This document shows, piece by piece, positions 35,285-43,965 of a stretch of 64,000 nt of DNA. Under the pieces are notes generated by a model that was not told where the DNA came from, did not search any database, and was given only the letters and a program-made list of their open reading frames with translations. Both the position numbers and the translations under genes were made by a program. The first letter of the stretch is position 1. Each line of letters starts with the position of its first letter. The DNA lies in assembly GCA_020850355.1 (NCBI GenBank), contig JADZEX010000037.1:124001-188000 (forward strand). Reading direction: 5' to 3'. This stretch comes from Fimbriimonadaceae bacterium. Lineage in GTDB: Bacteria; Armatimonadota; UBA10988.

Positions 35285-36802
35285 GTGAGTGTCGCGCGAT
35301 TCTGGAATCCCGGTCCCTGGCAGCACGTCGTCGCGGGCAGTCCGGAGTGGACTGGCGACGTCGAGTTGGCCTGCAACGAGCAGCGGTCGGTGCAGTTGGC
35401 GGTTGAGCTGACGGCGCCGCTGCCGGCAGCCGAGCTCCGCTTGAGCGGCGATCTGGCCGCGCTCGACTGGCGGCTCCACCGGGTCGGACGAGTGCAGACC
35501 AAGGAGGCCGGTGCGGTTGCCGATCAACTGCATCCCTGGCTGGGCAGCGCGGACCTGGCGGCCGGCCTGCAGCCCTGCTGGCTGATCGTCCGCAGTGCCG
35601 CCCCAGGCCTCTTCAGCGGCTGCGTCGAGCTCTGGTCGGCGGGCGCTGTGGTGGCCGCGCTGCCGCTGACCGTGAGGGTCGATCCGGTGCGGTTGCCCGA
35701 TCCGACCGACTGGGCGTTCTACCTCGACCTCTGGCAACAGCCGACCGCGTTGGCCGACGAGCTGGGTCTGCCGCGCTGGAGCGACGCGCACTTCCACGCC
35801 CTGCAACCGTACCTGCGGGACCTCGCGCGGGCGGGCCAGAAGCCGCTGACCTGTACCATTCTGGACGAGCCGTGGGGTCACCAGACGCACTACGACTTCC
35901 CCTCGATGGTGCGCTGGCAGCGCCGCGGCGAGGGCTGGGGGTGGGACTTCGCGGTCTTCGACCGGTACGTCGAACTGGCGACGGTTTGTGGCCTGCGGGG
36001 CCCGATCTCCTGCTATTCGCTGGTCCTGGGCCCGGGCGACCGGACCGACTGCGTGTTCCTGGGCGAGGGCGGTGAGCGGGAGGTCTGCGAGGTCGGTGAC
36101 GAGGTCTACCGGCGCACCTGGAGCGCCTTCCTGCGGTGCTTCCGCGACCACCTCGACCGCCGCGGCTGGCTCTCGCGGACGCAGCTTGGGTTCGATGAGA
36201 AGCCGCCCGCGGTGATGGCGGCGGCGCTGGGCTTGGTCCGCGAGGTGACCCCGGAGTTGCGCTGCGCGCTGGCCGGCAACTGGATGCCGGAGCACGACGC
36301 GGGCATCGCCGACTACTGCGTGATCTACCCCGGCCCGCCGCCAGAGGCCTGCGCCGCGCGACGGGACCGGGGGGTCACCACCACCTTCTACACCTGCTGC
36401 GGGCCGGCCTTCCCGAACACCTTCCCGTTCTCGCCGCCGCTCGAGAGCACCTTGCTGCCCTGGATTGCGGCCGCCCTGGGCGCCGACGGTTACCTGCGCT
36501 GGGCCTACGCCAGTTGGCCGGCCGACGCGCTGGCCTGCAGCGACTTCGGACCGTGGCCCTCGGGCGACACGTTTCTGGTCTACCGCGGCCCGGACGGCCC
36601 GCTCTCGACACCGCGCTACGAGATGCTGCTGGAGGGCGTGCAGGACTACGAACTGGTCCGTCTGGCCGCCGCCACCGGCTCGCCACAGGTCGCCACGGCG
36701 GTGGCGTTGGGGCAGCGGCAGCATGATGGCCGGGTCAAGGACGGGCGTGACCTGGAGCAGGCGCGCCGCTGGCTGCGGGCAGTGGTGGCGGCGGGGCAAT
36801 GA
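35285..36802 (+). CDS. DUF4091 protein, GH123-like glycoside hydrolase
   Basis: A 505-residue protein. An N-terminal beta domain is followed by a TIM-barrel catalytic region (WAFYLDLWQQPTALADEL, LTCTILDEPWGHQTH, LGFDEKPPAVM) with candidate acidic residues in ILDEPW and FDEKP. The C-terminus (YEMLLEGVQDYELVRLAA) is the DUF4091 signature. GH123 enzymes act on N-acetylgalactosaminides, but no substrate can be assigned here. GTG 35285 follows a GAGG site. It is 13 bases after GH130. Confidence 0.78.
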   Translation: MSVARFWNPGPWQHVVAGSPEWTGDVELACNEQRSVQLAVELTAPLPAAELRLSGDLAALDWRLHRVGRVQTKEAGAVADQLHPWLGSADLAAGLQPCWLIVRSAAPGLFSGCVELWSAGAVVAALPLTVRVDPVRLPDPTDWAFYLDLWQQPTALADELGLPRWSDAHFHALQPYLRDLARAGQKPLTCTILDEPWGHQTHYDFPSMVRWQRRGEGWGWDFAVFDRYVELATVCGLRGPISCYSLVLGPGDRTDCVFLGEGGEREVCEVGDEVYRRTWSAFLRCFRDHLDRRGWLSRTQLGFDEKPPAVMAAALGLVREVTPELRCALAGNWMPEHDAGIADYCVIYPGPPPEACAARRDRGVTTTFYTCCGPAFPNTFPFSPPLESTLLPWIAAALGADGYLRWAYASWPADALACSDFGPWPSGDTFLVYRGPDGPLSTPRYEMLLEGVQDYELVRLAAATGSPQVATAVALGQRQHDGRVKDGRDLEQARRWLRAVVAAGQ

Positions 36803-36860
36803 GGTCGAAAGACTCGACTTGCCAGCGGACTCGGTCTATGCTTGCGGCAGGAGAGCGGCG

Positions 36861-37304
36861 ATGGCCGACGTGACCGGTCTCGTGAAGGAGATTGCTGAGC
36901 GGCTCGGCGGGAGCGCCCAGCAGGAAGAAGACGACACCTGGTCGCTGGAAATCCTCGACGGCGAGGAAGTCGTCTCGCAGGTGACCATCTACTCCGACCG
37001 CATCGACGAGGGCCCGGCCGAAGGGCGGGAGCTGCTGGTGGTGCGGGCCGCCGCCGGTGAACTCGAAGAGTCGATCGAGACCTTCCTGGCCGAAGAAGCC
37101 GCCGGCACCTGGTTCTCGCGCGTCTACCTCGAAGACGACGGCGACGGCGACGGCGACGGCCGCCCGGTGGTGATCGTCGAGGCCGCGATGCCGCTGGAAG
37201 GCCTGAGCGTCGCCCTGGCGCACCACGCCGTCTTGGAAGTGGTCGACCTGGTCGAGCACGCCCAGGACTTCGTGATTGAGTACGACGAGGACGAGGAAGA
37301 GTAA
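36861..37304 (+). CDS. Small acidic protein, YbjN-like
   Basis: A 147-residue acidic protein. The layout (helix, beta-sheet, helix, acidic tail) resembles the YbjN/type III chaperone-like fold, but I do not recognise a family. The central region has a run of GACGGC repeats (37137-37160) encoding DDGDGDGDG. GCAGGAG precedes ATG 36861. No membrane segment or signal peptide. Confidence 0.55.
   Translation: MADVTGLVKEIAERLGGSAQQEEDDTWSLEILDGEEVVSQVTIYSDRIDEGPAEGRELLVVRAAAGELEESIETFLAEEAAGTWFSRVYLEDDGDGDGDGRPVVIVEAAMPLEGLSVALAHHAVLEVVDLVEHAQDFVIEYDEDEEE
37137..37160 (+). repeat. GACGGC tandem repeat, 4 copies, in coding sequence
   Basis: Four perfect copies of GACGGC encode an Asp-Gly linker in the small acidic protein. 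A hexamer repeat keeps the frame when the copy number changes. Confidence 0.9.
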
Positions 37305-37322
37305 CCTCGCCCTCGTCGCCAA

Positions 37323-38168
37323 CTAGCTGCGGCGCCCCAGGATGTAGTCCAGGGCGGTCGACGTATGGTAGGCGACGGCCCGACTGTGGTAGCGATAGCC
37401 GCTCATCTCCGCCGTCAGCGGGCCGCTGTAGCCAATCTCGCGGAGCGCGTTGACGACCGGCTCCCACGGCACATCGCCCGACAGCAACGGCACAAAGCCG
37501 TTGATGTTGCCAATGCTGCGCTTGAAGTCCTTGACGTGGACCCGCTTGATGCGAGTGCCCAGGATACGGATCCAGTCGACCGGATCGCCGAACGGCAGGA
37601 TGTTGCCGACATCGAAGTAGGCGCCGACGCGCGGGCTGCCGATGCCGTCGACGAAGGCGGCGAACTCGCAGGGGCTCAGGAGGAAGCCGTTCCAGACGTT
37701 CTCGATGCCCACATCGACGCCGGTCTCCTCGGCCATCGCGGCGATCTGGTCGAACGCCTCGCGGGCGCGTTCGAGGGCCGCGTCGTAAGCGACCTGGCGC
37801 GGCGGTTCACCGCCGTGGGGCAGGTAGACCACCGCCGGCACGATCAGCACGCAGCCGGCGCCGAGGGCCTTGGCGACCCGCAGGCAGTCGCCGGCGTAGC
37901 CGACGGCCTGTTCGCGAACGGCCGGATCGTCGGCCGTCAGCGAGTATTGCCAGAAGACGCCGCCGAGGGTCGAGCTGAGCTGCAGCCCGGCCGCCGCGGC
38001 GGTGGCCCGCACCGCTTGCAGGTCGGCCTCGGAACTGTCCAGCGCTGGCGCCGCACCGCTCGCCGCGGTTGCGAACTCCACCGCCTCGAAACCGGCCGCG
38101 GCGGCCAGGTCGAGCTTCTCGGCGACGGTCGCGCCGGCCAGGCTGCCGGCGCAGATGCCCTTCAACAT
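37323..38168 (-). CDS. Sugar phosphate isomerase/epimerase (AP endonuclease 2 fold)
   Basis: A 281-residue TIM-barrel protein of the xylose isomerase-like superfamily. Metal-ligand motifs are GIENVWNGFLLS (Glu), YFDVGNILPF (Asp/His region), HVKDF and AEMSGY (Glu). Members isomerise or epimerise hexoses, inosose or hydroxypyruvate. The substrate is unassigned. ATG 38168 is the start; a GCCGCACGTGCGGC palindrome lies 17 bases upstream. Divergent from the hybrid kinase-like gene. Confidence 0.82.
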   Translation of the reverse strand: MLKGICAGSLAGATVAEKLDLAAAAGFEAVEFATAASGAAPALDSSEADLQAVRATAAAAGLQLSSTLGGVFWQYSLTADDPAVREQAVGYAGDCLRVAKALGAGCVLIVPAVVYLPHGGEPPRQVAYDAALERAREAFDQIAAMAEETGVDVGIENVWNGFLLSPCEFAAFVDGIGSPRVGAYFDVGNILPFGDPVDWIRILGTRIKRVHVKDFKRSIGNINGFVPLLSGDVPWEPVVNALREIGYSGPLTAEMSGYRYHSRAVAYHTSTALDYILGRRS

Positions 38169-38184
38169 ATGTGGATCCCCGTGC

Positions 38185-38198
38185 GCCGCACGTGCGGC
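38185..38198. repeat. Perfect 14-base palindrome in divergent promoter region
   Basis: GCCGCACGTGCGGC is fully self-complementary and sits just upstream of the isomerase start. It is a plausible operator for one or both divergent genes. No promoter hexamers are convincing next to it. Confidence 0.4.
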
Positions 38199-38235
38199 CC
38201 GGCAGGAATCTACGACAGCGCGGCGAGACTCCTGC

Positions 38236-38257
38236 CAGGCGAGGCGAAGCTCGCCTG
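38236..38257. repeat. Inverted repeat with 6-base loop
   Basis: CAGGCGAG and CTCGCCTG are perfect 8-base arms around GCGAAG, in the divergent gap of 203 bases between the isomerase and the hybrid kinase-like gene. It can form a hairpin in either transcript and has no U tract. Confidence 0.45.
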
Positions 38258-38371
38258 CGTGACTGCTGTGTGACCTCGATTCGGGGCGACTCTGCGGCAC
38301 AAGCCGATGTAGAGTGAGTGCGTGGCGGTCGGCTCAGCGACCGTCGCACGGTGGCCAGGTGGAGGACCGTG

Positions 38372-41155
38372 GTGCTGGGGTGTCCGGGTCAGGACGAGCA
38401 CGGGGTCGACGGCGGCTGGCTGGCGTCAGCCGTGGAGACCGCCGCCGCCGAGTTGGCGGCGGGGGCGGTGACGCTCGGCTGGCAGCGCGCCACGGTCTGG
38501 CAGACCGCGGGCGGCAGCAGTCAGGCTGGGCGCGGCACCGACCAGGACGGGCGCGCCCTGGCGCTGGAGCTGCCCTTCGAGCTGGGCCCGCTGCTGGCGA
38601 CTCCCGCCGGCATCTACCGCGAGCGGCCGCTGGCGCCGACCGGTGCCGGGGCGGTTCCCGGTGACCTGCTGGTCGTACCGCTGGGCCGCGCGCCGGGCCG
38701 CCGCGGCGTGCTGCTGGCCGACCCGCCAACCGCCGGCGGCGCGCCGGAAGTGGCCACCACGCTGGCACTATGCCGCGCCTTTGAGGCCAGTCTGGCCCTC
38801 GCGGCGACCTGCGAACAGCGGCAGGAGCGTCAACAGGCTGGGCTGCGGACGGTCCTCCAGATGGCCGACGCGCTGCTCGACTGCGAGGATGTCAGCGGCT
38901 TCTGCCGCGCCGCCGTCGAGACCGCGCGGGCGGGCCTCGGGGTCGAGCGGTGCGGCGTGTTCTTCCGTGACGGCGACCGGGTCCGGCCGACCTTTGGCAC
39001 CGACCTGGACGGTCAGACCACCGACGAGCGGCGCCACTCGTTCGAGCTCAACCATCTTTGGCGCGCCTGGTTCGGCGAGCCGGCCGACCTCGACCGGCCG
39101 TGGATCGTGGCCGAACGGAACCACACCAACTGGACCGGCCACGGCCGCACCGTGATCGGTCGGGGCTGGGTGGCGGTGACGCCGATCCGGGCGCGCGGTC
39201 AGACGCTGGCCCTGCTGCTCAACGACACGGCCATCAGCGGTCACCAGATGGACCCCCTGCAGCAGGACCTGCTGGCCACCTTCTGCGCCCAACTCGGCCC
39301 GCTGCTGGAGCGCGTGCAGCTCGTCGAACGCCTCCGCACCAGCGAGGCCCGCTACCGCGAGGTGGTGGAGGACCAGACCGAGCTGATCTGCCGCTTCCGC
39401 GCCGAGGGCGAGCTGCTGTTTGTGAACGAGGCCTACTGCCGTTACTTCGGCCGCCTGCGCGACGAACTGCTTGGTCGGTCGTTCTTCGAGCTGGTGCCCC
39501 CGGCCGATGTCGCAGCGATCCGGGCGCACCTCGGCGCGCTGGGAGCCAAGCGACCCAGCGCCACCGTGACGCACCGCGCGCTCCGTGGTGACGGCAGCAT
39601 CGTCTGGCAGCAGTGGGTCGACCAGGTCGTCCTGAACGACGCCGGGGAGGTCGTGGCATTCCAGTCGGTGGGCCGTGAGGCTGGCGGGCAGCTCAGCGGG
39701 CCAACCGCGGCCAACGGTCTGCTGACCAGCCACGGCGCTGCCGGGGGCCTGCCGGGCGGGTTCACGCTGCAGAGCGTCTGCCAGGAACTCGACCGGCCGC
39801 TGCGGGCCCTCAGCGCGTACGCGGGCGAGGCCCGCGATCCGGAGCTCGGGCTGGCGGTCCGGCAGACCCTCGAGGGCGTGGGCTGCATCGCGCGCTGCCA
39901 GCGTGATCTGTTGGCCGCGCTGCAGACCGACCCGGCGTTGCCGACGCCCTGGCAGGAGCCCCTGGCGGCGCCCTGCCGCCTGCGCGAAGTGCTCTGGGAC
40001 CCACTCCTGGCCCTGGGCCCGCTGGCTGCCGAACGCGGCGTCGAACTGCTCTGCCAACTCGACCCCGCGACGCCCTGGTCGGTGCTGGCCGATGCCCGGC
40101 TCTTGCGCGAGACCGTCGGGCATCTCCTGTGCCACGCCCTCCATAGCGCGGTCGACGGGCATCTGGTGCTCTCCGCCAACGCCGTGCCCGCGGCCGACGG
40201 TTGGCGGCTGGCGATCCGTGTCGAAGCGCTGGGCAGCGCCTGGGCGGGTGCCGATCCGCCGGCCGCCGCCGGTGACTCACTGCGGCTGGCGCTGGCTGAT
40301 CGCGCCGTCGCCGCCCTGGGCGGGCGCCTCGAAATCGACCGCCGCGAGGGCCGCAGCACCTGCTGGACGGTGCTCGTGGGGCTGACGGCCGACCCCGACC
40401 AGAGCGAGCCGCTGGTCTCGCGCGCGGTGGCCGGGCAGCAGGTCTGGCTGCCCGATGCCGACGACCCGACCTACCGCACCTACGCCGAGTTGCTGGCGAG
40501 CTGGGGCGTCGAGGCCGTCCGCGAGCGCCCGCTGCAGTCGCCGCTGGCCGCGCTCGTCTGCAGCAGCCCGGCCGCCTGGCCCGCGGTGCGGCAGGTCGTC
40601 GGCGAGCTACCCGTGGTCCACCTGATCCGGTGCGGTGAGGAGCTGCCGCCCGACCTCGGCGTGGTTCGCCTGCAGCGTCCGATCCGCCCGCACTTCCTGC
40701 ACCGGGCCCTGCTGCAGATCGCGGGAGCCAGCGTCGAGGAAGCTCTCGGCGGCCTGACTGGTGACCGCCGCGCGATCCGCGTCCTGGCGGTCGAAGACAA
40801 CCCCACCAACCGCGAGCTGCTGGCCTTGATGTTGGAGAAGCGCGGCTACCGCTGCACTGCCGTCAGCAGCGGCGAGGCCGCGCTCGAGTTGTACCGCCAG
40901 CAGCCCTTCGACGTGGTCCTGCTGGACCTCCAGATGCCCGGCATGGACGGCTTCGAAGTGGCCGCGCAAATCCGGGCGATGGCGCTCCCGGCGGCGGCGA
41001 CGGTGCCCATCATCGCCGTCACCGCCCGCGCGATGCGCGAGGACCGGGAGCGCTGCCTCGAGGTCGGGATGGACGCCTACCTGCCCAAACCGGTCCGCGG
41101 CCAGGACCTCGTCGAGGCGCTCGAAACGGCCCTGCGCCGGCGCGCCGCAGTCTAG
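38372..41155 (+). CDS. Hybrid histidine pseudokinase with GAF, PAS and receiver domains
   Basis: A 927-residue cytoplasmic protein: N-terminal region (1-150), a GAF-like domain (~155-320), PAS (~330-440), then kinase-like, pseudo-receiver and receiver domains. The expected HisKA box is CQELDRPLRAL with Gln471 in place of the phosphoacceptor His. The ATPase-like domain lacks the N-box Asn (LLCHALHSA), a G1 DxGxG, and the G2 motif (G634DSLRLAL instead of GxGLGL). The C-terminal receiver is intact (VEDNPTNRELL, Asp852 in VVLLDLQMPGMDG, VTARA, PKPV). An earlier segment (~685-785: VWLPDADDPTYRTYAELLASWG, PIRPHFLHRALLQIAG) is a receiver lacking the acidic pocket. It is likely a signalling scaffold or phosphate acceptor, not a kinase. 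The start is GTG 38369/38372 after GGTGGAGG. Confidence 0.85.
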   Translation: MLGCPGQDEHGVDGGWLASAVETAAAELAAGAVTLGWQRATVWQTAGGSSQAGRGTDQDGRALALELPFELGPLLATPAGIYRERPLAPTGAGAVPGDLLVVPLGRAPGRRGVLLADPPTAGGAPEVATTLALCRAFEASLALAATCEQRQERQQAGLRTVLQMADALLDCEDVSGFCRAAVETARAGLGVERCGVFFRDGDRVRPTFGTDLDGQTTDERRHSFELNHLWRAWFGEPADLDRPWIVAERNHTNWTGHGRTVIGRGWVAVTPIRARGQTLALLLNDTAISGHQMDPLQQDLLATFCAQLGPLLERVQLVERLRTSEARYREVVEDQTELICRFRAEGELLFVNEAYCRYFGRLRDELLGRSFFELVPPADVAAIRAHLGALGAKRPSATVTHRALRGDGSIVWQQWVDQVVLNDAGEVVAFQSVGREAGGQLSGPTAANGLLTSHGAAGGLPGGFTLQSVCQELDRPLRALSAYAGEARDPELGLAVRQTLEGVGCIARCQRDLLAALQTDPALPTPWQEPLAAPCRLREVLWDPLLALGPLAAERGVELLCQLDPATPWSVLADARLLRETVGHLLCHALHSAVDGHLVLSANAVPAADGWRLAIRVEALGSAWAGADPPAAAGDSLRLALADRAVAALGGRLEIDRREGRSTCWTVLVGLTADPDQSEPLVSRAVAGQQVWLPDADDPTYRTYAELLASWGVEAVRERPLQSPLAALVCSSPAAWPAVRQVVGELPVVHLIRCGEELPPDLGVVRLQRPIRPHFLHRALLQIAGASVEEALGGLTGDRRAIRVLAVEDNPTNRELLALMLEKRGYRCTAVSSGEAALELYRQQPFDVVLLDLQMPGMDGFEVAAQIRAMALPAAATVPIIAVTARAMREDRERCLEVGMDAYLPKPVRGQDLVEALETALRRRAAV

Positions 41156-41156
41156 C

Positions 41157-41618
41157 TCACCAGCCGAGCAGGGCCCGCAGGTGGTCGCGGGTCGAGTGCA
41201 GGCGCTGCGAGGCCAGGTCGGTGAGGTGGTCCATCACGCGGTAGCCAAGCTGCGGCGTGGCCTCCATCAGCTCGCGCAGCGGTGCCGCCGGGATTCGCAG
41301 CACCTCGGCCGGGCCGACCGCCACGGCTTGCGCACTGAGGCGCTGCTGCCGGGTCAGGGCCGACCATCCGAAGACCTCGCCGGGCTGCACCTGCTTGATC
41401 TGTACATGCAGCTCCTGCCCGGCATGAAGAAACGTGAATGACAGGCCGACCAGTCCACGGTGTAGCAGGAAGATGTCGGTGGCCGCTTCGTTCTCACGGA
41501 AGATCACCTGGTCGGCCTGGTACTGCTCGACCCGCGCCAACGACTCGACCGCCGGGAGCAAGTGGTCAGGCAGACCGCGGAAGAGCGCGTAGTCGGTCAG
41601 ACGGGTGGCGGTGAGCAT
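41157..41618 (-). CDS. Cyclic nucleotide-binding domain protein
   Basis: A 153-residue Crp/FNR-like cNMP-binding domain protein. LFRGLPDHLLPAVESLARVEQYQADQVIFREN, DIFLLHRGLVGLSFTF, VQPGEVFGWSALTR and LRELMEATPQLGYRVMDHL match the domain. No helix-turn-helix follows, so it binds a ligand or partner rather than DNA. It runs convergently into the hybrid pseudokinase with only 1 base between stop codons. The start is ATG 41618 with AGGAG ten bases upstream. Confidence 0.85.
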   Translation of the reverse strand: MLTATRLTDYALFRGLPDHLLPAVESLARVEQYQADQVIFRENEAATDIFLLHRGLVGLSFTFLHAGQELHVQIKQVQPGEVFGWSALTRQQRLSAQAVAVGPAEVLRIPAAPLRELMEATPQLGYRVMDHLTDLASQRLHSTRDHLRALLGW

Positions 41619-41699
41619 CGCGGTTGGTCTCCTGTCAGTCGATCGCAAGGCAGTATGTAGCCGACCGGCAGGTCGGGTTTGGCGGCAGCGTTGCGAAGG

Positions 41700-41729
41700 T
41701 TGCCAAACGGCGTCAGCGGCGACTATGAT
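41700..41729 (+). promoter_or_regulatory. Promoter of murC operon
   Basis: TTGCCA (41700-41705), 18 bases, TATGAT (41724-41729), 17 bases before the TTG start of murC. Confidence 0.65.
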
Positions 41730-41746
41730 GCAGTGAGGAGCCCGGA

Positions 41747-43129
41747 TTGGAGAGGCAGCCTGGCGGGTCGGAAGCCGTCCACATCGTCGCCGTCGGCGGC
41801 GTGATGATGAGTGCCATCGCGCGCTTGCTGGTCGAGACCGGCCACCGGGTCAGCGGCTCCGATCTCGAGGAGTCGGCCTACACCACGGCGTTACGCGCGC
41901 TCGGCGTCGCTGTGACGATTGGCCATGCGGCGGCCAACGTGCCGCCCGACTGCGCCTGGGTCGGCATCTCGTCGGCGGTGCGGCCGGACAACCCCGAGGT
42001 GCAGGAGGCGCAGCGGCGCGGGTTGGCGGTGCTCAAGCGCGACGCCGTGCTGGGCCGCCTGATCAACCCACGGCGCGGCTGGGCCGCCGCTGGGACGCAT
42101 GGCAAGACCACCACCTCGGGACTGGGTGCCGTGCTGCTGACCGAAGCGGGCCTGCAGCCGACCTTCCTGGTCGGCAGCACGGTCAGCAACTACGGCGTCA
42201 ACGGCCGGGGCGGCGCCGGGCAGTGGGTGGTGGTCGAAGCCGATGAGTACGACCGCGCCTTCCTGACCCTGCAGCCCGAGGTGGCGCTGGTCACCAACTT
42301 GGAGCACGATCACCCCGACGTCTACCGTGACCTGGACGACCTCCGCGAGACGTTCCGGCAGTTCCTGTCGCAGGTCCGCCCGGCGGGCCGGGTGATCCTC
42401 AACGCCGACTGCCCCAACACGCCGCGGCTGCGCGATGCCGCTGCCGCGCCGGTCGAGACCTTCGGCTGGGCGCCGCAGGCCGACTGGCGGATCCTGTCGC
42501 AAGACCCGCGCGGCCTGGCCAACTTCGCACTGCGCGATCCGCTCGGCGTGGTGCATCAGGTCGAGACGCGGCTGCTGGGCCGGCACAACGTCGCCAACTG
42601 CGCCGCGGCGTTGGCAGCGGCCGCCGCGGCCGGCGTGCCGATCGCCCAGGCCGTCGAGTTGGCAGCGCTGTTCCAAGGTACCGGCCGGCGCTTGGAGGTG
42701 TTGGCCACCGCCGGTGGGCTGCGCGTGGTTGACGACTACGCCCACCACCCCACCGAAGTCGCCGCCACGATCGCCGCGGCGCGCGCCTGGGGTGGCCGGT
42801 TGCGGGTGGTCTACGAGCCGCACCAGTATGCCCGCACGCGGGAGCTGTTGGCCGACTATGCCGGCGTCTTCGAGGCGGCCGACGAGACGCTGATCTGCGA
42901 CATCCACGTCGCTCGCGAGACCGACCTGAGCGGCGTCAGTGCCGCCGACGTCGCCCGCGTCGCCGGCGGCGCGGCGGCGGGCGTGCGCTACGTCGGGCCG
43001 CCCGCGGCGGCCAAAGAGGCGCTGCTGGCGAGCGCCGGCCGCGAGGAGACCTGGCTGGTGATGGGCGCCGGCAACATCACCCACCTGGCGCACGAGCTGG
43101 CGGCCTGGGTGCGGGAGCCGGTGCGATGA
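41747..43129 (+). CDS. murC: UDP-N-acetylmuramate--L-alanine ligase
   Basis: A 460-residue Mur ligase. The N-terminal Rossmann domain (VHIVAVGGVMMSAIARLL) is followed by AAGTHGKTTT (P-loop, G116-T122), VVEADEYDRAFLTLQPEVALVTNLEHDHPD (quoted in part: VEADEYDRAFL, VTNLEHDH) and DDYAHHPTEV with EPHQYARTREL. It adds L-alanine to UDP-MurNAc in peptidoglycan synthesis. The VEADEYD form, with Tyr, is common in several phyla. The start is TTG 41747 after GAGGAG; no ATG is near. The gene has a GxxGxxG-like VGGVMMSA variant at the N-terminus. Confidence 0.9.
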   Translation: MERQPGGSEAVHIVAVGGVMMSAIARLLVETGHRVSGSDLEESAYTTALRALGVAVTIGHAAANVPPDCAWVGISSAVRPDNPEVQEAQRRGLAVLKRDAVLGRLINPRRGWAAAGTHGKTTTSGLGAVLLTEAGLQPTFLVGSTVSNYGVNGRGGAGQWVVVEADEYDRAFLTLQPEVALVTNLEHDHPDVYRDLDDLRETFRQFLSQVRPAGRVILNADCPNTPRLRDAAAAPVETFGWAPQADWRILSQDPRGLANFALRDPLGVVHQVETRLLGRHNVANCAAALAAAAAAGVPIAQAVELAALFQGTGRRLEVLATAGGLRVVDDYAHHPTEVAATIAAARAWGGRLRVVYEPHQYARTRELLADYAGVFEAADETLICDIHVARETDLSGVSAADVARVAGGAAAGVRYVGPPAAAKEALLASAGREETWLVMGAGNITHLAHELAAWVREPVR

Positions 43130-43965
43130 TTGATCTGCACACCCACACCACCTGCTCCGACGGCACCGACCGGCCCGCGGAACTGCTGGCCGCCGCGGCC
43201 GCCGCCGGGCTGCGGGCCGTGGCGATCACCGATCACGACACGGTCGCGGCGTACCAGCAGGTCGCCCCTGGCGGCAGCGCGCCCGAGCTGATTGCCGGCG
43301 TCGAGATGAGCTGCGACCTGGAGCCGGCGATGCTGGACGTGCTGGGCTACCACGTCGAGCCGCAGCACCCGGTCCTGCAGACGACGCTCCGCGCGCTGCA
43401 CGACTGGCGGGAGGAGCGCAATGTGCAGATCGGCGCCAGGTTGCAGGCGTTGGGCCTGCCCGCCGACTACGCGGCGGCCCGCGCCCTGGCCGGTGACGGC
43501 GAGCTCGGCCGGCCGCACTTCGCGCGGGTCCTGCTGCAGCGCGGCGCGGTCGAGAGCATCAGCGAGGCCTTCGACCGCTGGCTCGGGAGCGGCAAGCCGG
43601 CCTACCTGCCGAAGTCGCGCCTGACGATTGGCGAGGCGATCGACAGCATTCACGCCGCTGGCGGCGCGGCGGTCGTGGCGCATCCCTGCTTCCTGCGCCT
43701 GGCTGACACGGCGCTGGCACGCCAACTGCGCGAGTGGCGGAGCCTCGGCCTGGACGGCTTGGAGGTCCACTACCCCGAACACACCGCGCGGCAGCGCCAG
43801 CTCTATGCCGAGCTGGCGACCGCACTGGGACTGCTGATCACGGTCGGGTCGGACTACCACGGCAGCATCAAGCCGCAGATCACCCTCGGTGGGCTGTACC
43901 CGCCGCTGCCGGCCGACGAGGCCGTGCTGGACCCGCTGCGGGCCGCGGCGGAGCGCTGGCGATGA
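43126..43965 (+). CDS. PHP domain phosphoesterase (RNase AM/TrpH-like)
   Basis: A 279-residue PHP-type metal-dependent phosphoesterase. IDLHTHTTCSDGTDRPAELL, ITDHDT, GVEMSCDL, HFARVLL, VVAHPCFLRL, GLEVHYPEHT and GSDYHGSIKP are the PHP metal-binding motifs in order. The family member RNase AM (YciV) trims 5' ends of rRNA, and others are DNA-polymerase-linked phosphatases. Substrate here is not decided. ATGA overlap with murC. Confidence 0.9.
   Translation: MIDLHTHTTCSDGTDRPAELLAAAAAAGLRAVAITDHDTVAAYQQVAPGGSAPELIAGVEMSCDLEPAMLDVLGYHVEPQHPVLQTTLRALHDWREERNVQIGARLQALGLPADYAAARALAGDGELGRPHFARVLLQRGAVESISEAFDRWLGSGKPAYLPKSRLTIGEAIDSIHAAGGAAVVAHPCFLRLADTALARQLREWRSLGLDGLEVHYPEHTARQRQLYAELATALGLLITVGSDYHGSIKPQITLGGLYPPLPADEAVLDPLRAAAERWR

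Noticed and set aside
36804-36818. Inverted repeat GTCGA-AAGAC-TCGAC upstream of the small acidic gene
   Set aside because: Five-base arms with GC-rich sequence are expected often by chance and no promoter is found in register.
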